NCBI GenBank assembly: GCA_902792515.1
Contig: CADAZX010000020.1
Location: 1 to 64,000 of the forward strand
DNA from: an uncultured Ruminococcus sp.
GTDB lineage: Bacteria > Bacillota > Clostridia > UBA1212
DNA: 64,000 bases
Direction: 5' to 3'
The notes beneath the pieces were generated by a model. It was not told the DNA's origin. It did not search any database and saw only the letters and a list, made by a program, of their open reading frames with translations. Shown one piece after another: positions 26,742 through 34,265 of this stretch; the first letter of the stretch is position 1, and every line of letters starts with the position of its first letter. Both the position numbers and the translations under genes were made by a program.

Positions 26742-28259
26742 TCAAAAGAGCATCGACCTGACAGTGCTTATGTAGGCTTCCATTTTCGCGTTCATATCCT
26801 CGCCTCCGCTATTGACCCAGCACTCGGGAATGTAGCTCGACAGCGGATTCTGCCACGGAAGGATTATAACGTTATCAGCGCTTACCGGGTACGTCTCCAG
26901 AATCGCCCGCATCTCCGCCGCGTTGACGCCTTTCAGCCTCATACGCAGCAGATCGAGGGAGGAGATACCCGCCCCGGAGTATGCGACAGTCACATCATCC
27001 CCAGGAAGCAGGATTCCGGAATCTTCGATAAGTCCGAAAGAATAGCTTCCCGGCGCCATTTGCCACACGACCACGATAAGGCCGTTGGAGGCGTTCAGCC
27101 CGAAATATTCGGGGCAGCGTTTTATAAGCTCCGCCTGATCAGGCGTCATATTATCGACGTCGACCGACCCGAAAATGTCGCGTGCGCGCACCGGGGACGC
27201 CAGCGTAAGCGCCAGGCCGTCACTCCACAGGGAAGCGTTTTCCCCAACCGCGATCACGGACTTCTCCGCGTCAAAGCTGATCGTGTATCGGGAGGTAATT
27301 TTAAAAACGTACCGGAAATCCGCGTTCCCGTCAGTTCCCTTCAAGATGACTTCGTCCCCGTTTGTTTCCACGTCTCCTGCCGGCTGGTAGGAGACCGCGA
27401 CGTTTTCGACGACCGTAAACCTGTTCGCGAATATCGTCACATAGGGAAGACCGATGTTATTAAGGTCTCCGGAAGCCGTGTATAGCCCTCTGGGTAGGGG
27501 ATTGTCATCGCCTTCGATTTCAAACCTGTTGTTGTTCCACAGAACGCGCTTCCCGTCGATGAAGACGTTTTCGCCGTCAAAACCGGCTTTAAAAGCGGGG
27601 TCCGTGAGCGTCATCACGGTTTTTATGTTGAGAGATTCTTTTGCGGCCACATCAAAAACGCCGAGAACCTCATAGGGAAGGCCGGAACCCGCGTCGCCTA
27701 AAAACACGACGTCCGTAATCCCGTTGCTGTCGTAATCCCACAGGCACATCTCTCTCACCAAAGTGAAGCCCAAGTCGTACAACCCGCCGTCGGCAGAGCC
27801 GAGATATAAGAGGTGCAGGCCGCCGTCCAGCCGGTATAGACGGATATCGGAGTTTGCGGCAACGTAGGGCGAGGTGCAGTCCCTGACCGACTTGACGCTG
27901 TCCGTTTTGTAGTTAGTGTAGACAACGTGGGCGTACGCTCCGTTGACCGTCGCGACGCTGCGGTAGCCCCGGGCTTTCAAAATCCCGAGAACGGTATTTT
28001 TTGCGTCTTCGGATTCTTTTTCGTCGCACTTTACCTCTGCCTTCAGCGTTTTCGGCTTCGCTGTGTCATCGCCCGGGTTCGTGTCCGGTCCTTCGGTAGG
28101 AGCGGTTTCCTGCGAACCGTGATTGCCGGTGTTCTGCGGATCCGTGCCGGAAGGTCTCCTGCCGCGGGAACATGAAGAAAGCGCGAGCGACGTCAAAAGC
28201 GCCGGCACAAGCAAGAGAGCGAGCGCGAAAACGAAAACTGTTTTGCTTCTCTTAAACAT
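26742..28259 (-). CDS. Predicted lipoprotein, unknown function
   Basis: 505 residues. Signal peptide with lipobox ALSSC (Cys about 30), then a 50-residue linker rich in Gly, Thr, Pro and Asp. The remainder is an unrecognised, probably all-beta globular region with blocks such as MCLWDYDSNGITDVVFLGD, which looks like an FG-GAP/VCBS-type calcium-binding repeat, and LYTASGDLNNIGLPYVTIF. The C-terminus is about 100 residues of mixed helix with a few hydrophobic strands. No enzyme motif. AAGGAGGG precedes the ATG. It runs convergently with the MBL lipoprotein, 62 bases between stops. Surface role inferred only from the lipobox. Confidence 0.7.
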   Translation of the reverse strand: MFKRSKTVFVFALALLLVPALLTSLALSSCSRGRRPSGTDPQNTGNHGSQETAPTEGPDTNPGDDTAKPKTLKAEVKCDEKESEDAKNTVLGILKARGYRSVATVNGAYAHVVYTNYKTDSVKSVRDCTSPYVAANSDIRLYRLDGGLHLLYLGSADGGLYDLGFTLVREMCLWDYDSNGITDVVFLGDAGSGLPYEVLGVFDVAAKESLNIKTVMTLTDPAFKAGFDGENVFIDGKRVLWNNNRFEIEGDDNPLPRGLYTASGDLNNIGLPYVTIFANRFTVVENVAVSYQPAGDVETNGDEVILKGTDGNADFRYVFKITSRYTISFDAEKSVIAVGENASLWSDGLALTLASPVRARDIFGSVDVDNMTPDQAELIKRCPEYFGLNASNGLIVVVWQMAPGSYSFGLIEDSGILLPGDDVTVAYSGAGISSLDLLRMRLKGVNAAEMRAILETYPVSADNVIILPWQNPLSSYIPECWVNSGGEDMNAKMEAYISTVRSMLF

Positions 28260-28283
28260 GGACAGTCCCTCCTTTCGGGTATT

Positions 28284-28311
28284 ATTCTACTAAAGGTGGG
28301 ACGGCTTGTAA
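28284..28311 (-). promoter_or_regulatory. Promoter of the lipoprotein gene at 26742-28259
   Basis: Minus-strand TTACAA (28306-28311) and TAGAAT (28284-28289), 16 bases apart, 25 bases upstream of the start codon. Confidence 0.6.
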
Positions 28312-28396
28312 AGGGACAAAACGCAACAGGAAATTCATACGAAAAGAAGCTAAATAAGGCAAGCAGTTTTGCATATAATTCTTCTTTGTTTATGGT

Positions 28397-28444
28397 AGGG
28401 ACTGTACAAAAACTGGCAATTTAGCCGGTGATGTAACAGTCCCT
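28397..28444. repeat. Nested hairpin AGGGACTGT / ACAGTCCCT
   Basis: The 9-base arms enclose a second stem (ACTGGC/GCCGGT with one wobble). No T run follows, so it is a weak terminator candidate for the regulator gene. A further AGGGACTGTC copy on the minus strand overlaps the ribosome site of the lipoprotein gene (28261-28270). Confidence 0.6.
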
Positions 28445-28516
28445 TATTGTTGATATAACTGTTTAACGATTCTTGTGAAGGGTTCCGATATGGTCAAGCT
28501 TTTATTACTTCATCCT

Positions 28517-29683
28517 TTATACTCCGCCTTTTATCGCGGCGCGGACCCATTTGTCCCAGCGCGGGTCGGCCTGCATTTCGCTTTTGACTTTGCCTTGCTC
28601 CGGCACGTCCCACCACGGCCAAACTTCCGGAAGTTCAAGCGCGAAGCGGCTTTCTGACTTGTGAACGCCGACCTTCACGTGGGCGAGAAGCGGGGCGGAA
28701 AAGTTTTCGGGACTGTTTCCCGAAAGCCGATCCAAAGCCTTCGCGTTTTCAAGTGCCTTATAAAGCGCGTCAAACGCCGCGTCGCGTTCTCCGGCAAGCC
28801 ACAGATAATAGGAACGCAGCATATACAGGCAGGCTACGAAACCGGCGAGGCGGCCGTAGAAACCGTCGGTGCAGACGAGATCGAAGAGTCCGACCGCGTT
28901 CTGGAGCAGACCTGCGGCGGTTTTAGGCGGAATATTGTGATCCGAGAGCACGATGCTTTCGATCAACTCCGCCGAACAGCGCACCGTTTCCAGAAGCGCA
29001 TTCCCGCACTCGGCGACCGCTTCAACGCCGTCAACCGCGTTGATCCTCAAAAATAGCTTTGTCGCGGACAAATCGGGGGCGGATTCGGCAAGCTGCAGCG
29101 CCTTTTCGTGCTCGCCCGTGTTCTTGTAAAGCTGCGAAAGCTCGGTTACTGCCTGCTGCCGCAGGGCGCCTTCCTGAAGCTCGGGAAGGATCTTCTCGTA
29201 AATCTTTATCGCTTCCCGCCATTCCGGATACGTCCTGTGCCGCTCGATGTCATACAGCGAGTACCCGTCCGGCCCGGCAACATGAAACTCCCCGCGCCTG
29301 ACATAGCCCGCGTTGAACAGCACGGCGGCAAGCGCAAGGCCGAGTTTGGGATTCCCAGGGAACTCAATCAGCGCGTTCCTCGCAAGCGCGATGCAGTCGT
29401 CAAGATCGACGTCGACGCCGTTGTTCCTACGGTTCATTTCACAGATCGTTTCGTAAAGGGAATCGACTTTTTTCGCCCGTTCGTTGTCGTAGCCGAAGAG
29501 CTCGTCGATGGAGACCCCGAAGAAATTTGCAATCGAAGGAATGAGTTCCACGTCGGGGTAGCAGATTCCGTTTTCCCAGCGCGAGACAGCCTGAGCGGTA
29601 ACGCCGAGCTCGTTCGCAAGCGCTTCCTGCGTCCTTCCGTGACGCTGGCGCAATTCTTTTATTTGTTCACCTAATACAACCAT
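28517..29683 (-). CDS. XRE-family transcriptional regulator with TPR-like C-terminus
   Basis: 388 residues from ATG 29683, preceded by AAGGAGAA; the open frame extends further upstream without a ribosome site. N-terminal HTH_3 (about 5-62): LGEQIKELRQRHGRTQEALA and VTAQAVSRWENGICYPD, a very typical XRE helix-turn-helix. The C-terminal 300 residues are helical with TPR-like pairs (KIYEKILPELQEG, YKNTGEHEKALQLAESA) and a tail resembling proteins that follow this HTH in many clostridial genomes. It may sense a peptide or small ligand through the TPR region. Target genes are unknown; direct repeats upstream of its own promoter suggest autoregulation. Confidence 0.85.
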   Translation of the reverse strand: MVVLGEQIKELRQRHGRTQEALANELGVTAQAVSRWENGICYPDVELIPSIANFFGVSIDELFGYDNERAKKVDSLYETICEMNRRNNGVDVDLDDCIALARNALIEFPGNPKLGLALAAVLFNAGYVRRGEFHVAGPDGYSLYDIERHRTYPEWREAIKIYEKILPELQEGALRQQAVTELSQLYKNTGEHEKALQLAESAPDLSATKLFLRINAVDGVEAVAECGNALLETVRCSAELIESIVLSDHNIPPKTAAGLLQNAVGLFDLVCTDGFYGRLAGFVACLYMLRSYYLWLAGERDAAFDALYKALENAKALDRLSGNSPENFSAPLLAHVKVGVHKSESRFALELPEVWPWWDVPEQGKVKSEMQADPRWDKWVRAAIKGGV

Positions 29684-29728
29684 AATAATTCTCCTTGCTT
29701 CGTTGATGAATTTCACCGGTGCGAGTTC

Positions 29729-29757
29729 ATTATAAACGCGGGCGGGAATTATTTCAA
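29729..29757 (-). promoter_or_regulatory. Promoter of the XRE regulator gene
   Basis: Minus-strand TTGAAA (29752-29757), 17 bases, TATAAT (29729-29734), about 40 bases from the start codon. Confidence 0.8.
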
Positions 29758-29762
29758 TTATC

Positions 29763-29793
29763 AATTGGTTGTTTCAAAATAAATTGATTGTTT
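29763..29793. promoter_or_regulatory. Possible operator repeats of the XRE regulator
   Basis: AATTGGTTGTTT (29763-29774) and AATTGATTGTTT (29782-29793) are direct copies with one difference, 19 bases apart, just upstream of the -35 box. Confidence 0.45.
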
Positions 29794-29888
29794 ATACCAC
29801 GGTGCGGAAAAACGAGAACTGTTGAGTTCTCGTTGAAACACAAAAATTGAATATGCTGAACATAAAAACAATTAATCGGTAGTGGCGT

Positions 29889-30302
29889 TCACTGATCTTC
29901 TGACCCCCGGTTCATTTCGTTAATTTCAGATACTTTGTTCCGTCTTCTGAGTATTACGGCCTTTACAACTGTCAGTATGACAGAAATTGCCATGGCAATG
30001 AATGCGCCCAAAAGTGCAGCGCCGAAGCCAACAACCAGCGTCATTTTATCGTTCGAAATATTCCTATAATATAGAAAAGTTGAAAGCATAGAATATAGGA
30101 AATACGATGCCGCATAATTGAATCCAAACAAGAGCACCATCCACCAACGGTTCGTAACAAGCCAAATGATAATAAATATGAGAGGTGCCGAAACAATGAA
30201 TACAAGTATGTCAGCCTCAACGCCTATCCGGTATGACTCAAACGCAAGCGGCACCAACAAATAGAATAGTAGCGAAATAATAATTGCCTTACTGAGTTTC
30301 AT
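29889..30302 (-). CDS. Small integral membrane protein, unknown function
   Basis: 137 residues with four predicted membrane helices (about 7-25, 31-50, 53-75 and 85-115) and a charged C-terminal tail beginning RRRNKVSE. No family recognised. The gene is distinctly AT-richer than the surrounding genome, with codons such as ATA and AAT favoured, as is the next gene upstream on the same strand. Together these mark a low-GC patch next to tRNA-Ala, so recent transfer is likely. It might be expressed from the AlbA_2 gene promoter, since it lies 88 bases downstream of that gene. The function is not predictable. Confidence 0.65.
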   Translation of the reverse strand: MKLSKAIIISLLFYLLVPLAFESYRIGVEADILVFIVSAPLIFIIIWLVTNRWWMVLLFGFNYAASYFLYSMLSTFLYYRNISNDKMTLVVGFGAALLGAFIAMAISVILTVVKAVILRRRNKVSEINEMNRGSEDQ

Positions 30303-30390
30303 TTTAATCCCTTGGTAATTTGAACTGATTTATAAGAGTGACTTCAAGCACTCGGAAATCACGATTCAAGGTTGATAGGCGCGCTTGGCG

Positions 30391-31734
30391 TCATTTTATC
30401 ACTTTCCACTGACCTGTTTTTCTTGAACCCTGCCGAACAATATATCCCGTCTCAACAAGATAGTTTATTCTTCTCTCAACGGTCCTTAAACTTTTACCGA
30501 CTTCAGTTGCTATGTCAGTTTTACATACTTTGGGGTTTCTGATCATGGCTTCAAGTATTTTTTCGTCAACATAAGTTAAACTGCCATTTAAACCGCCATT
30601 TAAACCGCCATTTAAACCGCCAATTCCATTGTTGCATGCAATTTCTAAAACGTTTTTATTAAACGGAATCGTTACAATGATGTAATTATCTGTTATTTCA
30701 AATACATCATTTCCGTATTTTTCGACTATGGTAGGTATTCCGTGACCTGTATGTTCCACTATATCTAGGTCGGAAAAGATTTTCATTAGTTTTAGGTTTC
30801 GTGGCCGGCTTATCCCACGGAAGAACTCGTCTCTTGAAAGATTATTCGGCAGTCCTCCGTGAGATATTATTTCCATTCTATCAGAGTAAAATGATATTTG
30901 AGGTTCACTTATAGTCCAATCGTTATGAACGATTGCATTTATCACTGCTTCATTAACGCTATCGTAATCGTAAAGGTAAGTGTCAATACGCGGTCTGACA
31001 GACGTGTCTGAGATACAGATATTCTCTGACGTTATGCGGTTCATCAATTGCTCATAAGCAAAAAGAAGCGAGCGCTTTCCGTAATCTGTTCGTTGAGATA
31101 TGGCGGCTTTGTTAATTCCGTTAAACTTAACAAAGATGAGCGAATAGCGGTTATTGTCTGAGAGCAATTCCCCCATAATGTTATACCTTCCATCGGAGGT
31201 GATTAAGTACAGATTTGTTTCAAAACTGTTTTCGTTAAGTCTGTATCCTTTGTCAAGGTAAAATTGCTTCAGTGAATGGAAAGACATGACGGGAAGATTC
31301 GATGGCGCCTCAACAATAAGATCATTGAGAACATATCTCTGCTTATAACGAAACGAAATCTGTTCTTCTGTCATTGATTTACAAGTGGTTCCAACACGTA
31401 TTAAACACCCTGATGTGGAATATCCATATTTTTTTATGCAATACAGAGGTTTTATTCCTTTTTCAACAGAGACGCAAATCAATAACTTACCGTTGTCTGT
31501 GATTATTTTGGTCTCGACCATATCGGTTGCCGGAGGTTCTATCTGGTCAGTAATAACGTCAGCAATTTTACGCAGACTTTCATCCACATTGGCTACGCCG
31601 ATAGCTTTGCCGTTATTGTCAACTCCAATAATTATTTGCCCACCATTCGTGTTTAAGAACGCAACTGTCTCTTTTACAAACTTTTCATTAAATGTAGTTT
31701 TAAGTTCAACTTCACTGGTTTCAAAATAGACCAT
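30391..31734 (-). CDS. AlbA_2 (Schlafen-type) domain protein with C-terminal winged helix, putative regulator
   Basis: About 448 residues. ATG 31734 is preferred because GGGGTG lies six bases before it; ATG 31740 is possible. The N-terminal AlbA_2 domain (about 8-130) shows ELKTTFNE, FLNTNGGQIIIGVDNNGKAIG and LIRVGTTCKSMT. The middle contains a RecG/HATPase-like regulator region (AVINAIVHNDW...IISHGGLP...EHTGHGIP). Then come three in-frame GGLN repeats and a winged helix (about 385-445; KTDIATEVGKSLRTVERRINYLVETGYI). This architecture is widespread among stress, phage or mobile-element regulators. The gene is AT-rich, and its own promoter overlaps a palindrome, suggesting autorepression. Confidence 0.82.
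   Translation of the reverse strand: MVYFETSEVELKTTFNEKFVKETVAFLNTNGGQIIIGVDNNGKAIGVANVDESLRKIADVITDQIEPPATDMVETKIITDNGKLLICVSVEKGIKPLYCIKKYGYSTSGCLIRVGTTCKSMTEEQISFRYKQRYVLNDLIVEAPSNLPVMSFHSLKQFYLDKGYRLNENSFETNLYLITSDGRYNIMGELLSDNNRYSLIFVKFNGINKAAISQRTDYGKRSLLFAYEQLMNRITSENICISDTSVRPRIDTYLYDYDSVNEAVINAIVHNDWTISEPQISFYSDRMEIISHGGLPNNLSRDEFFRGISRPRNLKLMKIFSDLDIVEHTGHGIPTIVEKYGNDVFEITDNYIIVTIPFNKNVLEIACNNGIGGLNGGLNGGLNGSLTYVDEKILEAMIRNPKVCKTDIATEVGKSLRTVERRINYLVETGYIVRQGSRKTGQWKVIK
30583..30618 (-). repeat. Three perfect 12-bp in-frame repeats
   Basis: GCCATTTAAACC repeats three times without change and encodes GGLN units in the linker before the winged helix. Copy number can vary by slippage without breaking the frame. 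Confidence 0.9.
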
Positions 31735-31751
31735 TTTCATCACCCCATTTA

Positions 31752-31779
31752 ATTATATCATTTTGCGACAATTTGTCAA
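31752..31779 (-). promoter_or_regulatory. Consensus promoter of the AlbA_2 gene with overlapping palindrome
   Basis: Minus-strand TTGACA (31774-31779), 16 bases, TATAAT (31752-31757). The perfect palindrome GACAATTTGTC (31767-31777) overlaps the -35, and its half AATTTGTC recurs at 31792-31799, 22 bases away: a plausible repressor operator. The transcript would begin only about 10 bases before the start codon. Confidence 0.75.
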
Positions 31780-31799
31780 TATAATCCGCCAAATTTGTC

Positions 31800-32049
31800 G
31801 GGAATCTTATGTTCGAACATTGCTTGCATACGTACTGCTTGAGCACAGCTGCTTCCCCGCAAGCTTTGCTGACCTCGTCTTTCAAGAATTTATTTAAGAG
31901 TATCTTGAAAGACTTCGTTGCCGAAGCTGCGGCTCCTCTCCCCTCAAAGTCCTAAAACTTTGAGGGGCCCCTTATATAATCGGCTAAAAACGATTCACCG
32001 GATCGTTTTTTTAACGCCGAAACCCTCGCGGGTTCGAATCCCCATAGTC
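31800..32049. other. Structured non-coding region between the low-GC genes and tRNA-Ala
   Basis: No gene. It holds three hairpins in a row: GTCTTTCAAGA/TCTTGAAAGAC (31877-31913), CCCCTCAAAGT/ACTTTGAGGGG-type (about 31939-31966) and AAAAACGAT/ATCGTTTTT followed by TT (31986-32012), which has terminator form on the plus strand. After them comes GGGTTCGAATCCCC (32030-32043), a tRNA T-arm consensus without a tRNA body around it. Confidence 0.6.
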
Positions 32050-32094
32050 AAAAAAACAAAACTACGCAATCCCATGAAGAGATTGCGTAGTTTT
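32050..32094 (-). terminator. Terminator of tRNA-Ala
   Basis: Minus-strand perfect 14-bp stem AAAACTACGCAATC/GATTGCGTAGTTTT with a 9-base loop, followed by a long T run, two bases after the tRNA CCA. Confidence 0.95.
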
Positions 32095-32095
32095 G

Positions 32096-32171
32096 TGGTG
32101 GAGCATAGGGGATTCGAACCCCTGACCCCAACACTGCCAGTGTTGTGCGCTCCCAACTGCGCTAATGCCCC
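32096..32171 (-). tRNA. tRNA-Ala (anticodon GGC)
   Basis: 76 nt including the encoded CCA. Acceptor GGGGCAT pairs with ATGCTCC, including the G3:U70 wobble that marks alanine tRNAs. The anticodon stem CAACA/TGTTG closes the loop CTGGCAG, giving anticodon GGC. The T arm is AGGGG-TTCGAAT-CCCCT. Single gene with its own promoter and terminator; a small GTAAC/GTTAC hairpin lies directly before the 5' end. Confidence 0.97.
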
Positions 32172-32192
32172 GTAACTTTTCGTTACCATGAT

Positions 32193-32221
32193 AGTGTATC
32201 AAAGAAAAACGGCCGTGTCAA
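32193..32221 (-). promoter_or_regulatory. Promoter of tRNA-Ala
   Basis: Minus-strand TTGACA (32216-32221), 17 bases, TACACT (32193-32198), 22 bases from the tRNA 5' end. Confidence 0.85.
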
Positions 32222-32323
32222 CAGTTTTTTGAATAATAATTGCTGCTGAAGTTTTTGTGGCATAGCAGGTTGGGTAAGGGAGCGGCGCAACCGCGAAATT
32301 CCCGCCCCTTGAAAAGAAAACAC

Positions 32324-32352
32324 TTGGCAAACCCGGATCGATGGTGTATCAT
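32324..32352 (+). promoter_or_regulatory. Promoter of the Thr/Pro-linker lipoprotein gene
   Basis: TTGGCA (32324-32329), 17 bases, TATCAT (32347-32352), 70 bases before the start codon. Confidence 0.7.
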
Positions 32353-32421
32353 ACTCTCATGACAAAGCGGCGGGAAAACCGTTCCCGGTAGGGCCGGGTT
32401 AACGGTCCGGAAGGTGATTCT

Positions 32422-33597
32422 ATGAGAAAATTGTTTTTGATTTTGGCTTTGATACTTGCGTGCGTTCTGGCGTTTGCGGGCTGCCGCGGAAGGGGAGTTC
32501 CGGAGACGACTGAGGTTCCTTCTGTAACGGAAAAGCCGGTGGCTGCGGAAGTGCCGACGCCCGGGGAGACAGCGGAACCGCAAGAAGAGCCGACTGAAGC
32601 TCAGACGGAGATCCCTACGGAAGTGCCAACCCTTGAGCCGACGGAAAAACCAACAGAAGCTCTGACGGAAAAGCCGACAGAAGAACCGACCGAAGACCCC
32701 ACCATGGAGCCGACACCTGAGCCGACCGCAACGCCTGAACCGACCGCGACTCCGGCGCAGGCTCCAACCGCAACGCCGGCGCCGACAGAAACTCCCACGC
32801 CGACCCCCACGCCCACACCTACACCTACGCCGCCCCCCACACCGGAGCCGACTCCCGCGCCACATTACAAGCTGAACGAACTCATCAAGAGCGGCAAAGA
32901 TTTTTCGATAGGCTTCAGGCTCGCGGTGCACAGTCCTGCCTACAACGGCTATTACGTCGGCCAGGGGGCATGCTCCGACGGCAAATACGTCTATTTTCTT
33001 TTGAAAAAGTCCGCCGACGGCGAGGCAATCATCGTGAAGCACAACCTGCAAAACGGGATGGTGATCAAGCGCAGCGAGCCGATTTACGTTTTCCACGGCA
33101 ACGACATGACGTATGACTCGTCCCGCAACCTGATTTATATTGCCCACGGTTCAACCGAGGGCAAGATCCTCACGACGGTCGACCCCGAGACGCTCGAAGT
33201 CGTCACGCAGACGGTTGACATTGCAAAGGGCGCCGGTGCCATCACTTATTCGCCGGAGCGGGACGTTTTCGCCATCAGCCAGGGCGGCAAGAACCTGCGG
33301 TTTCTCGACAGCACCCTCAAAGTGACCAAAACCGTCACCCGCGACGTGCTCGACTACACTGCGCAGGGAATGGGCTCAGACGAGGATTTCATCTACTTCC
33401 CGATGAGTCCGAAGGGCGACAACAAGGACAACGTTCTGGTGGTTTACGACTGGTCCGGCAACTACGTCACGACCATCCATCTCGACACCGACGCCGAATC
33501 TGAGTCGATGTTCATGGTGAACGGCAACTACTATGTAAGCTTCTATTTCGGCGACGGCGCGAGACTTTACAGGCTGGTGTTTTTCGTTAATGAATAA
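32422..33597 (+). CDS. Lipoprotein with long Thr/Pro/Glu linker and beta-propeller-like domain
   Basis: 391 residues. Lipobox AFAGC (Cys about 21). Residues 25-148 are an extreme low-complexity linker built of EPTE, PTEKPTE and PTPTP units that would span the cell wall; its DNA is a matching repeat tract. The C-terminal ~240 residues have propeller-like blades with YDSSRNLIYIAHG, TYSPERDVFAISQGG and SDEDFIYFPMSPKG, resembling NHL/YVTN-type propellers. No catalytic residues are evident. Probably a surface binding protein. AAGGTG ribosome site. It is flanked by tRNA genes and repeats, a position favouring exchange. Confidence 0.72.
   Translation: MRKLFLILALILACVLAFAGCRGRGVPETTEVPSVTEKPVAAEVPTPGETAEPQEEPTEAQTEIPTEVPTLEPTEKPTEALTEKPTEEPTEDPTMEPTPEPTATPEPTATPAQAPTATPAPTETPTPTPTPTPTPTPPPTPEPTPAPHYKLNELIKSGKDFSIGFRLAVHSPAYNGYYVGQGACSDGKYVYFLLKKSADGEAIIVKHNLQNGMVIKRSEPIYVFHGNDMTYDSSRNLIYIAHGSTEGKILTTVDPETLEVVTQTVDIAKGAGAITYSPERDVFAISQGGKNLRFLDSTLKVTKTVTRDVLDYTAQGMGSDEDFIYFPMSPKGDNKDNVLVVYDWSGNYVTTIHLDTDAESESMFMVNGNYYVSFYFGDGARLYRLVFFVNE
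32500..32868 (+). repeat. Low-complexity Pro-Thr coding tract
   Basis: Repeated CCGAC(C/A)GA(A) and CCCACGCC-type units encoding PTE and PT repeats inside the lipoprotein gene; prone to length change. Confidence 0.85.
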
Positions 33598-33891
33598 AAC
33601 TGACTTAGACCGGACGGAAACAGCCGCGTGGACGGAAACAGCCGCGCGGAAGGTTAAACAAAAAAGACCGGGAAAAAAGAACGGATAAAAAACAAAAACC
33701 TCGCCGCGTAAGCAATGAAGACGTCGGCACAACTGACTGATGAAGACGGGCTTACGCCCTGATGAAGTCGTTCGCTTCGCTCACTAATGAAGCGAAGTCG
33801 CCCCGCTCCTTAATTAGCGAACGCAGTGAGCGCCTTCATTTCTTCATTAGCGAAGCATCTTCATTAGCCCTCGCAGAGGGCGACTTCATTG
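33598..33891. repeat. Intergenic repeat array: 18-base doublet, then ATGAAG inverted array
   Basis: GGACGGAAACAGCCGCG occurs twice at about 33612-33648. From 33715 four ATGAAG copies (33715, 33740, 33762, 33787) run forward at 22-25-base spacing, each followed by a small palindrome such as GGGCTTACGCCC. They are followed by four CTTCAT copies (33834, 33842, 33859, 33884) in reverse orientation. The whole block can fold on itself. No coding potential. Confidence 0.8.
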
Positions 33892-33920
33892 AAAAAGGAC
33901 TTGCAATGCAAGTCCTTTTT
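33888..33920 (-). terminator. Bidirectional terminator downstream of tRNA-Val
   Basis: AAAAAGGACTTGCA and TGCAAGTCCTTTTT are perfect complements with A and T runs at both ends; ends one base from the tRNA CCA. Confidence 0.9.
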
Positions 33921-33921
33921 C

Positions 33922-34000
33922 TGGTGGGGACGATAGGACTTGAACCTACGACCTCCCGGATGTCAACCGGACGCTCTAACCAAAGCTGAGCTACGCCCCC
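33922..34000 (-). tRNA. tRNA-Val (anticodon GAC)
   Basis: 79 nt including encoded CCA. Acceptor GGGGGCG pairs with CGTCCCC (one G-U). Anticodon stem TCCGG/CCGGG closes loop TTGACAT, giving anticodon GAC (reads GUC/GUU, valine). T arm GTAGG-TTCAAGT-CCTAT. The D loop is long, which explains the length. Confidence 0.95.
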
Positions 34001-34018
34001 AAATTCGGAACGGAGTTC

Positions 34019-34047
34019 ATTATAACACAGCCCGGAGGCGGTGTCAA
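34019..34047 (-). promoter_or_regulatory. Perfect consensus promoter of tRNA-Val
   Basis: Minus-strand TTGACA (34042-34047), 17 bases, TATAAT (34019-34024): full match to consensus, about 19 bases before the tRNA. Confidence 0.93.
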
Positions 34048-34199
34048 CCGTTTTTTTTCGATTTTCGCCTGATTCCGTTTTTCCGTTTTTTGTCCGTTTT
34101 TTAGGGGATTTTCGAATTTCATTTTTGCGGCACGCCTCAAAATCGACCTTAAAAATCCGGCGAAATCCGACAGAAATCCGGCGAAAAGCGAAAACCTTC

Positions 34200-34228
34200 T
34201 TGAAAAACGGGCGCCGACTCTTTATAAT
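34200..34228 (+). promoter_or_regulatory. Promoter of the sugar-binding lipoprotein gene
   Basis: TTGAAA (34200-34205), 17 bases, TATAAT (34223-34228), 38 bases upstream of the ATG. AAATCCGRC-type units repeat three times just before it. Confidence 0.85.
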
Positions 34229-34265
34229 AGAGGCACAGAATACCATTCCAAAGGACGGTAGAAAA